Source: Asterias rubens
Taxonomy: Eukaryota > Echinodermata > Asteroidea > Forcipulatida > Asteriidae
Length of the DNA stretch: 64,000 nt
Reading direction: 5' to 3'
Assembly: GCF_902459465.1 (NCBI RefSeq)
Contig: NC_047083.1
Location: 1,676,501-1,740,500 of the forward strand
Shown here: in pieces, positions 43,501 to 53,471 of the stretch
Numbering within the stretch: the stretch's first letter is position 1
Layout: each line of letters opens with the position of its first letter
Notes under the pieces: generated by a model
Told to the model about the DNA's origin: nothing
The model's input: the letters and a program-made list of their open reading frames with translations, nothing else
The model's database searches: none
Translations under genes and position numbers: made by a program

Positions 43501-46289
43501 TATCTATCAATCAAACCGCAGTGGATGGTAATGAATGGTTAAACAGTAGGAGGGTTGACTGTGTACTGTGCTGTGCGTTCTTATCATGTTACCATACATG
43601 TCTGGCAATGTCTGGCATAGTTTATCTATCAATCAAACCGCAGTGGATCGTAATGAATGGTCAGACAGTAGGAGGGTTGACTGTGTACTGTGCTGTGTGT
43701 TCTCATCATGTTACCATACTGTAGGCTGGCAATGTCTGGCATAGTTTATCTATCAATCAAACCGCAGTGGATGGTAATGAATGGTTAAACAGTAGGAGGG
43801 TTGACTGTGTCCTGTGCTGTGCGTTCTCATCATGTTACCATACTGTAGGCTGGCAATGTCTGGCATAGTTTATCTATCAATCAAACCGCAGTGGATGGTA
43901 ATGAATGGTTAAACAGTAGGAGGGTTGACTGTGTACTGTGCTGTGTGTTCTCATCATGTTACCATACTGTAGGCTGGCAATGTCTGGCATAGTTTATCTA
44001 TCAATCAAACCGCAGTGGATGGTAATAAATGGTCAGACAGTAGGAGGGTTGACTGTCATGATATCATATCGCATATTGAATTGCACGTATGAATCGTTTT
44101 TTAAGCCACGGGGTGAAGTTTTGTTCTTCTTAGAGCTACCCTAAATGATTTAGAAAGGGCAGTTTACTATTCTCCTCGTATTTCTTTAAATCGTTGGGTC
44201 GGTACAAAAACGTTGTATATGTATAATATCCTAAAATAACTTTTACATTGTATATTTGGTTTGCGGTAGCACCATGTGTGTATCTACTTGCCAGGTAGAG
44301 TTGTTCTCTACTTGCCAGGTAGAGTTGTCCCTAAGAACAACTCTACCTGGCAAGTAGATACATGTACACACATGGTGTTTCCGCAAACCAAATATACATT
44401 GATACCTCACCATGCAATGCCTCAAATCCTATATACATCATGTAACTTTTACATTATGCCCAAATTTGACAATTAAGTACGTGCAAAGATCTGACGCTTT
44501 TGTGCAAAGCATTTTCGTTTTCGCACAATCGTGATACAATGTTTTTGCACTGAAGCAGTTGAAGTCTGGGACTTTTGGACAGTTTCGGACAGTATTGAGG
44601 GCTTAACTTAATGATTGATTGATTTAAATGTCATTTACAGATAGCAAAGTCCCTATGGTGGTTCTACTTCTCCAAGCTGGTGGAAATGTTAGACACTGTC
44701 TTCTTTATCTTGAGGAAGAAGAATAGTCAACTTACGTTCCTCCATGTTTATCATCACGCCAGTATGTTTGGTCTCTGGTGGATCGGTATGAAGTGGGTAG
44801 CCGGAGGACAGTGTAAGTGTTCAAACTAAAAGTTAAATTAGGGTCAGAGATTGGTTTTGTGACCGTAGTGGCTAAGTCATTGGAGTGTAGTTTGGACTCC
44901 CAGTCGTGACACTCTTGTCCTTGAGCAAGATGCTTTACCATAGTTGCTTCTCTCCACCCAGGGGTACAACTAGGTACTTGTGAGAGCAGGTTGATATTGT
45001 GTTTTAAAAAGCCTTCTAAACCAGGGCAGCTTGGGCTGTATACTCCCCAGTGAGTCCCTCGGGGGAATAGATGTACACTATTTACCTCATTGCTAGTCAA
45101 TATGTGGGAAGTCGACCACTTTTGATCATGCCAATAAAGGCAGTGGACACTATTGGTAATTACTCAAATTAATTGTAAGCATAAAACCTTACTTGGTAAC
45201 GAGTAATGGGGGGAAACATTGTGAGAAAAGGCTCCCTCTGAAGTGACATAGTTTTCGAGAAAGAATTAATTTACCACGGATTTGTTTTCGTGACCTCTAA
45301 TTGAGAATTTGAGGTCTCGAAATCAAGCATCTGAAAGCTCACAACTTCGTGTGACCAGGGTATTTTTTCTTTCATTATTATCTCGCAACTTCAACGACCA
45401 ATTGAGCTCAAATTTTCACAGATTTGTTTTTTTATGCATATGTTGAGATACATTAAGTGAGACAACTTGTCTTTGACAATAACCAATAGTGTCCAGTGTC
45501 TTTAAAAGTAAAATTCCTCTCATTCCGTTTTCTTTTTAGCGTGGTTTGGTGGGACGTTGAACTCTTTCATTCATCTAATTATGTATTCGTACTACCTCCT
45601 CGCTGCCATGGGACCAAGAATGCAGAAGTACCTCTGGTGGAAGCGCTACCTCACACAGCTTCAATTTGTAAGTATAGACCTTAAGCGCGCTGTCACCATC
45701 TTGGTCGTGTTCCCTGTTTCCAATCACAGTAATGAATGTTAACATTCATTGCGCATGGCACCAGACTGTTATTTCGTCTAGCCTCAGTTTGGTTGCAGTG
45801 AGTTGGAATGGAGTCGAATCAAGATGACCACACCGTGATTGATAGACCTTATGCATTGACGTCATCCAGCCGCCATCGTAGAGGAAAAACTATGACAAAA
45901 CAATCAAAACGCACAGACTTGTGATTGGTCTGATCCACTTTGTTCAGTCCCTCTGTTTCCAGTAGGGCTAACAGTTTAGCTCTTTTATCATATGATCAGG
46001 TAATCTTCAACTAACTTATCAACTACTGTTAATGATTTTCCAGGCGCAGTTTGTGATTGGTCTGATCCACGCCACACAGTCCCTCTATTTCCAGTGTGAC
46101 TTCCCTGTCTGGATGCAGTGGGCGTGCATCCTCTACGGCATCACCATCTTCTCCCTCTTCATCAACTTCTACGTCCACGCCTACATCCGTAAAGAGCGCC
46201 TCCCCAAGGCGGAGAGAGCGGAGGGAAAGAAATCCTCGAACGGAGTATCTACCTCAAACGGGAAGGTAGATAGTAAAAAGACCAAGTAA
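40538..46289 (+). CDS. ELOVL4-like very-long-chain fatty acid elongase (paralogue 2)
   Basis: Coding exons: 40538..40604, 42357..42544, 42973..43053, 44641..44812, 45540..45667, 46044..46289; 882 nt, 293 aa, phases consistent. The ELO core reads [16 protein letters not shown] with the HxxHH box at residues 147-151, then [25 protein letters not shown] and [14 protein letters not shown], very close to the ELOVL4 pattern. The protein ends ...DSKKTK, a C-terminal KKxx dilysine signal for ER retrieval. It condenses malonyl-CoA with long-chain acyl-CoA at the ER membrane. Exons of 188 and 128 nt are the same size as in paralogue 1 and its 172-nt exon equals two exons there. The coding exon 1 has an acceptor just upstream (CAG at 40465-40467), so a 5' non-coding exon is expected. 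Confidence 0.94.
40668..41035 (+). mobile_element. tRNA-derived SINE, Leu/Ser-like type
   Basis: A tRNA-like head with A box TGGCCGAGCGG (40681-40691) and B box GGTTTGAATCC (40740-40750), separated by a long variable arm, as in class II tRNAs. The body contains GGTACCTGTGAGGGCACAG and CGCTTTTGGACGCC. The 3' end is an ATT microsatellite. Related copies: 21262-21662 (minus) and 44850-45070 (head degraded). Confidence 0.8.
43110..44056 (+). repeat. Tandem repeat, about 124-bp unit, 7-8 copies
   Basis: Units start near CAAACCGCAGTGGATGGTAA, at 43241, 43388, 43512, 43634, 43758, 43882 and 44006. One copy has an extra 23 bp. The array starts about 60 bp after the donor of ELOVL paralogue 2 exon 3 and fills much of that intron. 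ORFs reading across it are by-products. Confidence 0.9.
44257..44395. repeat. Long inverted repeat with CTACTTGCCAGGTAGAG units
   Basis: Arms TTTGGTTTGCGGTAGCACCA / TGGTGTTTCCGCAAACCAAA plus CTACTTGCCAGGTAGAGTTG and complements. The left arm carries a tandem duplication of the 17-bp core. A perfect-to-near-perfect hairpin in the intron before ELOVL exon 4. Confidence 0.8.
44850..45070 (+). mobile_element. Degraded tRNA-derived SINE (Leu/Ser type)
   Basis: Shares CGTGACACTCTTGTCC, TGAGCAAGATG and TGCTTCTCTCCACCCAGGGG with the SINE at 40668. Head box motifs are eroded. Confidence 0.55.
45137..45507 (-). mobile_element. M1 MITE copy
   Basis: Ends GGCAGTGGACACTATTGG and CCAATAGTGTCCAGTG with the internal GAGGTCTCGAAATC inverted core. 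It ends about 30 bp before the acceptor of ELOVL exon 5 (45540), so its right end (TCTTTAAAAGT) supplies part of the intron 3' end. Confidence 0.75.
45918..45968 (+). pseudogene. Partial copy of ELOVL exon 6 in the preceding intron
   Basis: The stretch TTGTGATTGGTCTGATCCAC, then CAGTCCCTCT and TTTCCAGT, repeats the start of the real last exon (about 46050-46100) with changes, then ends at AGTAGGG, an in-frame stop in the exon's frame. It has no donor and no functional downstream sequence, so I read it as a duplicated exon fragment. Confidence 0.65.
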
Positions 46290-47175
46290 AAAGAAATCCT
46301 TTTTTGTATCAACTGTTTTTTTTTTAATTTGAATTGGTGATTGAGTGACTGTAGTAGTAGATTCTTTTGTGTAGGTGAGTTTTATCTTTTTAATGATTCT
46401 GAATCTGTCAGTACCAAATCTTGCTCATACCTCGAAAATAGAGGTTCTTTTAATTTTTTTACGGTATATTTTTAATAGGTATTTATTAGTTTCCTTCAGA
46501 GACCTAGTTTTAAATTACACTCAATGTAGCACCATGGACAGAAATTTGATACTGCTTAAAAAAAAAAAGGGATCTTTTTATCTTGATTCCTTGATAGATT
46601 TAGCTTGATAGACAATTGTAGGATTTTCTGAGGAACTGGTGATGCTGCGTGCACAAATGCAACGGGGCCGCAAGGAGACATGCGCAACATTTTGTAACAA
46701 CTTTTTACATTCATTGAATACGAAGTACACGTTGAAGAGCGTCAGTTGATAACAATACGCGATTGCTGCCTGTTTTGTCAACCGACAAAATGGCCTCACA
46801 CCGGGCCGTGTAAACACACGCTGTTTTGTCAACTTACAAAATGGCTGCATGCACGCATGCAGTGCCACGGTTACAGGCCAGTGCGCCCTCTAGTTCTTAT
46901 ATATAACTCTGGAACGCTAAGATCTATTTGTGACTTCTCAGGATTCTTATTGAAGTAATTAACTGACTGCCAGTATGGAATGAGTATTTACATTTGAATT
47001 TCATTCAGGTTTTGTTTGCAATTCTTGTATTCTTATTGGGTTTTTTTGTAAACATTTTTTATTGATCTTTTTCAAATGTTTGAGTCTGGATTTGAAAATA
47101 AATTTAGTATTATCCCAAGAGGTTGAGTTTAAAATTGGATAGTGTTAGTGCAATAAATTTTATTCCGAAACATGT
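46290..47175 (+). other. ELOVL paralogue 2 3' UTR
   Basis: From the stop codon to AATAAA signals at 47097-47102 and 47152-47157. An M3 element follows from about 47183. Confidence 0.5.
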
Positions 47176-47599
47176 TTTTACCAGAATGCAACTTCATAGA
47201 GTTGCTTCAGCAAAGAAAGTTGCTCTAAACACACTCAAAATCATGCTTACCAGAGTCAGGTTACCAGCCGAAATACCATTCCACATCACATGTGGTTGGT
47301 AACCTGCTCGTTTTTGCTTAGCTGGAAATTGTAGAACACTATTTGCTGCTGACACAGTAGTCACACTGCAGCGATAATGAAAACGGTAAGGCTATTTTTC
47401 CTTGTGTTATTATCAGATTTTGCTCAAAAATGTGTTGTTATCTAATTTGTCCTCAAATTTTGCTCAAAATACACAAAAATATATATAGCCTTGTGTACAT
47501 TGTACTTTGATCATAATTACACAAGGCTATATCCTTGTATAATTAAAAAAAATTGCTCAAATTTATACAAGGCTATTATGAACTTTTCGCTCATAGTAC

Positions 47600-50500
47600 T
47601 TATCAATTTTTTGCTTGAATAAGTGAAAAGTTGTACACTTTTTCGAGCGAAAAGTTCACAAGCCTTGTACACTTTTTCGAGCGAAAAGTTCACAAGCCTT
47701 GTACACTTTTTCGAGCAAAAAGTTCATAAGGCTATAGCCTTGTACATTTTTTCGAGCGAAAAGTTAACAAGCCTTGTACACTTTTTCGAGCGAAAAGTTC
47801 ACAAGCCTTGTACACTTTTTCAAGCAAAAAGTTCATAAGGCTATAGCCTTGTAGTTTTTTCGAGCAAAAAGTTCATGTAGTTTTTTCGAGTGAAAAGATC
47901 ATAAGGCTATAGCCTTGTAGTTTTTTCGAGTGAAAAGTTCACAAGGCTATAGCCTTGTACACTTTTTCGAGTGAAAAGTTCATAAGGCTATAGCCTTGTA
48001 GTTTTTTCGAGCAAAAAGTTCATAAGGCTATAGCCTTGTTACTTGTTTTTCAAGCAAAAAGTTCATAAGGCTATAGCCTTGTACACTTTTTCGAGCGAAA
48101 AGTTCACAAGCCTTGTACACTTTTTCGAGCAAAAAGTTCATAAGGCTATAGCCTTGTACACTTTTTCGAGCGAAAAGTTAACAAGCCTTGTACACTTTTT
48201 CGAGCGAAAAGTTCACAAGCCTTGTACACTTTTTCGAGCAAAAAGTTCATAAGGCTATAGCCTTGTACACTTTTTCGAGTGAAAAGTTCACAAGGCTATA
48301 GCCTTGTATACATTTTCGAGCAAAAAGTTCACAAGGCTATAGCCTTGTACACTTTTTCGAGTGAAAATTTCACAAGGCTTGTACACTTTTTCGAGCAAAA
48401 AGTTCATAAGGCTATACAAGGCTTGTACACTTTTTCGAGCAAAAAGTTTATAAGGCTTAGCCTTGTACACTTTTTTGAGTGAAAAGTTCATAAGGCTATA
48501 GCCTTGTACACTTTTTCGAGTGAAAAGTTCATAAGGCTATAGCCTTGTACACTTTTTCGAGCAAAAAGTCCATAAGGCTATAGCCTTGTAGTTTTTTCGA
48601 GTGAAAAGTTCACAAGGCTATAGCCTTGTACACTTTTTCGAGTGAAAAGTTCATAAGGCTATAGCCTTGGAGTTTTTTCGAGTAAAAAGTTCATAAGGCT
48701 ATAGCCTTGTACACTTTTTCGAGTGAAAAGTTCACAAGGCTATAGCCTTGTATACATTTTCGAGCAAAAAGTTCACAAGGCCTTGTACACTTTTTCGAGT
48801 GAAAAGTTCATAAGGCTATAGCCTTGTTACTTGTTTTTCAAGCAAAAAGTTCATAAGGCTTGTACACTTTTTCGAGTGAAAAGTTCACAAGGCTATAGCC
48901 TTGTACACTTTTTCGAGTGAAAAGTTCATAAGGCTATAGCCTTGTAGTTTTTTCGAGCAAAAAGTTCATAAGGCTATAGCCTTGTTACTTGTTTTTCAAG
49001 CAAAAAGTTCATAAGGCTATAGCCTTGTACACTTTTTCGAGTGAAAAGTTCATAAGGCTATAGCCTTGTACACTTTTTCGAGCGAAAAGTTCACAAGCCT
49101 TGTACACTTTTTCGAGCAAAAAGTTCATAAGGCTATAGCCTTGTACACTTTTTCGAGCGAAAAGTTAACAAGCCTTGTACACTTTTTCGAGCGAAAAGTT
49201 CACAAGCCTTGTACACTTTTTCGAGCAAAAAGTTCATAAGGCTATAGCCTTGTACACTTTTTCGAGTGAAAAGTTCACAAGGCTATAGCCTTGTATACAT
49301 TTTCGAGCAAAAAGTTCACAAGGCTATAGCCTTGTACACTTTTTCGAGTGAAAATTTCACAAGGCTTGTACACTTTTTCGAGCAAAAAGTTCATAAGGCT
49401 ATACAAGGCTTGTACACTTTTTCGAGCAAAAAGTTTATAAGGCTTAGCCTTGTACACTTTTTTGAGTGAAAAGTTCATAAGGCTATAGCCTTGTACACTT
49501 TTTCGAGTGAAAAGTTCATAAGGCTATAGCCTTGTACACTTTTTCGAGCAAAAAGTTCATAAGGCTATAGCCTTGGAGTTTTTTCGAGTGAAAAGTTCAC
49601 AAGGCTATAGCCTTGTAGTTTTTTCGAGTGAAAAGTTCACAAGGCTATAGCCTTGTACACTTTTTCGAGTGAAAAGTTCATAAGGCTATAGCCTTGGAGT
49701 TTTTTCGAGTAAAAAGTTCATAAGGCTATAGCCTTGTACACTTTTTTGAGTGAAAAGTTCACAAGGCTATAGCCTTGTATACATTTTCGAGCAAAAAGTT
49801 CACAAGGCCTTGTACACTTTTTCGAGTGAAAAGTTCATAAGGCTATAGCCTTGTTACTTGTTTTTCAAGCAAAAAGTTCATAAGGCTTGTACACTTTTTC
49901 GAGTGAAAAGTTCACAAGGCTATAGCCTTGTATACATTTTCGAGCAAAAAGTTCATGTAGTTTTTTCGAGTGAAAAGTTCATAAGGCTATAGCCTTGTAC
50001 ACTTTTTCGAACAAAAAGTTCATAAGGCTATAGCCTTGTAGTTTTTTCGAGTGAAAAGTTCACACGGCTATAGCCTTGTACACTTTTTCGAGTGAAAAGT
50101 TCATAAGGCTATAACCTTGTAGTTTTTTCGAGCAAAAAGTTCATAAGGCTATAGCCTTGTTACTTGTTTTTCAAGCAAAAAGTTCATAAGGCTATAGCCT
50201 TGTAGTTTTTTCGAGCAAAAAGTTCATGTAGTTTTTTCGAGTGAAAAGTTCATAAGGCTATAACCTTGTAGTTTTTTCGAGTGAAAAGTTCATAAGTTGT
50301 AGTTTTTTCGAGTGAAAAGAGCCTCAAGTGTAGTTTTTTTCGAGCAAAAAGTTCATAAGGCTATTATAGCCTTGTACACTTTTTCGAGTGAAAAGTTCAT
50401 AAGGCTAGCCTTGTATACATTTTCGAGCAAAAAGTTCACAAGGCTATAGCCTTGTACACTTTTTCGAGTGAAAAGTTCATAAGTAGTTTTTTCGAGCAAA

Positions 50501-51420
50501 AAGTTGTTGTAGTTTTTTCGAGTGAAAAGATCATAAGGCTCGAAAAAGTGTTTTTTCGAGTGAAAAGTTCATAAGTTGTAGTTTTTTCGAGTGAAAAGTT
50601 CATAAGGCTATAGCCTTGTAGTTTTTTCGAGTGAAAAGTTCACAAGGCTATAGCCTTGTACACTTTTTCGAGTGAAAAGTTCATAAGGCTATAGCCTTGT
50701 AGTTTTTTCGAGCAAAAAGTTCATAAGGCTATAGCCTTGTTACTTGTTTTTCAAGCAAAAAGTTCATAAGGCTTGTACACTTTTTCGAGTGAAAAGTTCA
50801 CAAGGCTATAGCCTTGTACACTTTTTCGAGTGAAAAGTTCATAAGGCTATAGCCTTGTAGTTTTTTCGAGCAAAAAGTTCATGTAGTTTTTTCGAGTGAA
50901 AAGATCATAAGGCTATAGCCTTGTAGTTTTTTCGAGTGAAAAGTTCACAAGGCTATAGCCTTGTAGTTTTTTCGAGCAAAAAGTTCATAAGGCTATAGCC
51001 TTGTTACTTGTTTTTTAAGTACACTTTTTCGAGTGAAAAGTTCACAAGGCTATAGCCTTGTACACTTTTTCGAGTGAAAAGTTCATAAGGCCTTGTAGTT
51101 TTTTTCGAGCAAAAAGTTCATGTAGTTTTTTCGAGTGAAAAGTTCATAAGGCCTTGTAGTTTTTTCGAGCAAAAAGTTCATGTAGTTTTTTCGAGTGAAA
51201 AGTTCATAAGGCTATAAAGTTTTTTCGAGTGAAAAGATCATGAGGCTATTATAGCCTTGTACACTTTTTCGAGTGAAAAGTTCATAAGGCTATAGCCTTG
51301 TACACTTTTTCGAGTGAAAAGTTCATAAGGCTAGCCTTGTACACTTTTTCGAGTGAAAAGTTCATAAGGCTATAGCCTTGTACACTTTTTAGAGCGAAAA
51401 GTTCATAAGGCTAGCCTTGT
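47600..51420. repeat. 3.8-kb satellite of about 42-bp units with dyad motifs
   Basis: Units alternate CTTTTTCGAG(T/C)(G/A)AAAAG, AGTTCA(T/C)AAGG and AAGGCTATAGCCTT. The last is a perfect 14-bp palindrome and CTTTTTCGAGCGAAAAG is nearly one. Variants carry TTGTAGTTTTTTCGAG or TTACTTGTTTTTCAAG. A long block repeats with a 987-bp offset (for example 48279-48482 equals 49266-49469). ORFs encoding KVHKAIALYTFSSEK-like peptides on both strands are by-products. Confidence 0.92.
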
Positions 51421-53471
51421 GTAAAAATGCACAAATAGAAATTTGACAAATCTAATGGGGATGCATATATGGTAATAGTAAAGAGTTTTACATCTTTTTC
51501 CTAATTATAAAATGTGTTATTGCTTTTGAAAAGAAATCAACATTTTTGATAAATATATAACTTTAGTGCCTAAGTTAAATTATTCTGAGTAATCGTTTAA
51601 TCTTTCGTTCAATCGCACAAACGTTAAGAATATGTTTTAGTCTATAATTAAATTCTTCAGGAATGTCATTCAATGATTCTTCTCCAGTTAACCACAAACG
51701 TCAGTACTTTTTTTAAATAAGAGTTTAAATTTAGTTAGAATAAAATTTAATCTTAAAGAGGCTTATTCAACTCAGTAAACACTTCAAAGCCAGTATTTTT
51801 ACAGCTGCACAAAATGAAACAAAGTATATAACAAAAAAAGTACTAGAACAAAAAAAGAGATACTATTGCTTTGAAAAACTAGTTGAAAAGGCTTGCACAC
51901 AATTCTCAATTACTACATCATTAGGAAGGCATGTACATGTCGTTTTTAGTAAAGTAATGTTCAACATCAACCTCGCTACCATGGGCAGCATGCCGTATCC
52001 ATACCCCTCATCACTAACCCCTGGATGGGAAGTACTGAAAATCACCTTTGACTTGTTTGAATTGTCGGAAGCGGCCGCTATGTATGGCATGCTTGTTAAT
52101 AACTTGCACTTGCTTTTAGTCGCTTAGCACACGCGTGTAAAAATGCATGTTATTTTGACGTATGTATAATAAGTTTTAAAAATATGAGGGGACCGGTTGT
52201 TGTTTGACTTGATCCTGTTTATAACAGTGCTACATGAAAAGAGATCGATCGAAGGACTGCTTATAAAATATCCAATATATTTTGATATTTCAAAGTCACA
52301 CTTCCAGGGGTTATGATCGAGCAAGGCAATCTAGGATAGAGATTGTACTCCACTAGGAGCGAGGTTGATTCATAATGGCCTTCTGCATTGAGGAGGATCT
52401 GTGTAATTAAATTGTCTTTTTTATTGTCACTTTACTTTGACTATTAAATTTGATCATGCGATCAGTGTTTAACCAATCAGACTGTACAATCTATCTCTTT
52501 GTGGAGTTCTATCATGTGATCAGTGTTTAACCAATCAGACTGTATAATCTATCTCTTTGTGGAGTTCTATCATGTGATCAGTGTTTAACCAATCAAGACT
52601 GTATAATCTATATCTTTGTGGAGTTCTATCATGTGATCAGTGTTTAACCAATCAGACTGCATAATCTATCTCTTTGTGGAGGTCTACCATGTGATCAGTG
52701 TTTAACCAATCAGACTGTATAATCTATCTCTTTGTGGAGTTCTATCATGTGATCAGTGTTTAACCAATCAGACTGCATAATCTATCTCTTTGTGGAGTTC
52801 TACATGAAATTATTCTCAAAATGCTTTAAACTATCAAAAGCTGTTTGAGGTTTGTAATGAAGGGTCTATTTTTGCCCTTAATTGTAAGAGTGATTAGCAA
52901 ACGTAAACCTTCCCTTTAATGACACTGGACACTATTGGCAATTGTCAAAGACCAGTCTTCTCACTTGGTGTATCTCAACATATGCATAAAATAAAAAACC
53001 TGTAAAAATTTGAACTCAATTGGTCCTCGAAATTGCGAGATAATAATGGAAGAAAAAAAACCCTTGTCACACAAAGTTGTGTGCTTTCAGATGCTTGATT
53101 TCGGGACCTTGAAATTGAATTAGTGGAAAATTACTTCTTTCTTGAAAACTACTTTACTTCAGAGCAAGTCATTTCTAACAATGTTTTATGCTATCAAGTA
53201 AGCTTTTGTGCTTACATATATTTTGAGTAATTACCAATATTGTCCAGTGCCTTTAAACCTTTCCCTTAGAGCATAAACAGTTGCAGAGGTATCATAACGT
53301 CAGTGGAGGTTTATGCAGACCACTGTTGATGATATTCGTTAGAATGAAAACAAAATTTGTGACATACCAATAAAAATCTTTCTTGCACTTTATATATTTA
53401 CATTCTTTGCCTCCTACATATTCAAGTACTTCTCACCGCATGAACAAGACAATACCTTATTGAAGAGGGAA
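51421..53471. other. Intergenic region between satellite and ETV6 3' end
   Basis: AT-rich unique sequence, a 58-bp tandem array (52440-52803) and an M1 MITE (52914-53256). The ETV6-like 3' UTR should occupy part of it; a minus-strand AATAAA at 52420-52425 is one possible poly(A) signal, but the M1 insertion lies between it and the stop codon. Confidence 0.4.
52440..52803. repeat. Tandem repeat, 58-bp unit, about 6 copies
   Basis: The unit reads TATCATGTGATCAGTGTTTA then ACCAATCAGACTG...ATCTATCTC, spaced 58-59 bp (anchors near 52461, 52519, 52577, 52636, 52694, 52752). Each unit has a CCAAT and the palindrome TGATCA. Confidence 0.88.

Noticed and set aside
43128-44144. ORFs with repeated [16 protein letters not shown] peptides
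   Set aside because: By-product of the 124-bp tandem array within an elongase intron.
47623-49469. Several 67-71-codon ORFs on both strands encoding repeated FSSEK..VHKAIALYTF peptides
   Set aside because: They read through the 42-bp satellite; both strands are open and the frames follow unit length, so they are not genes.
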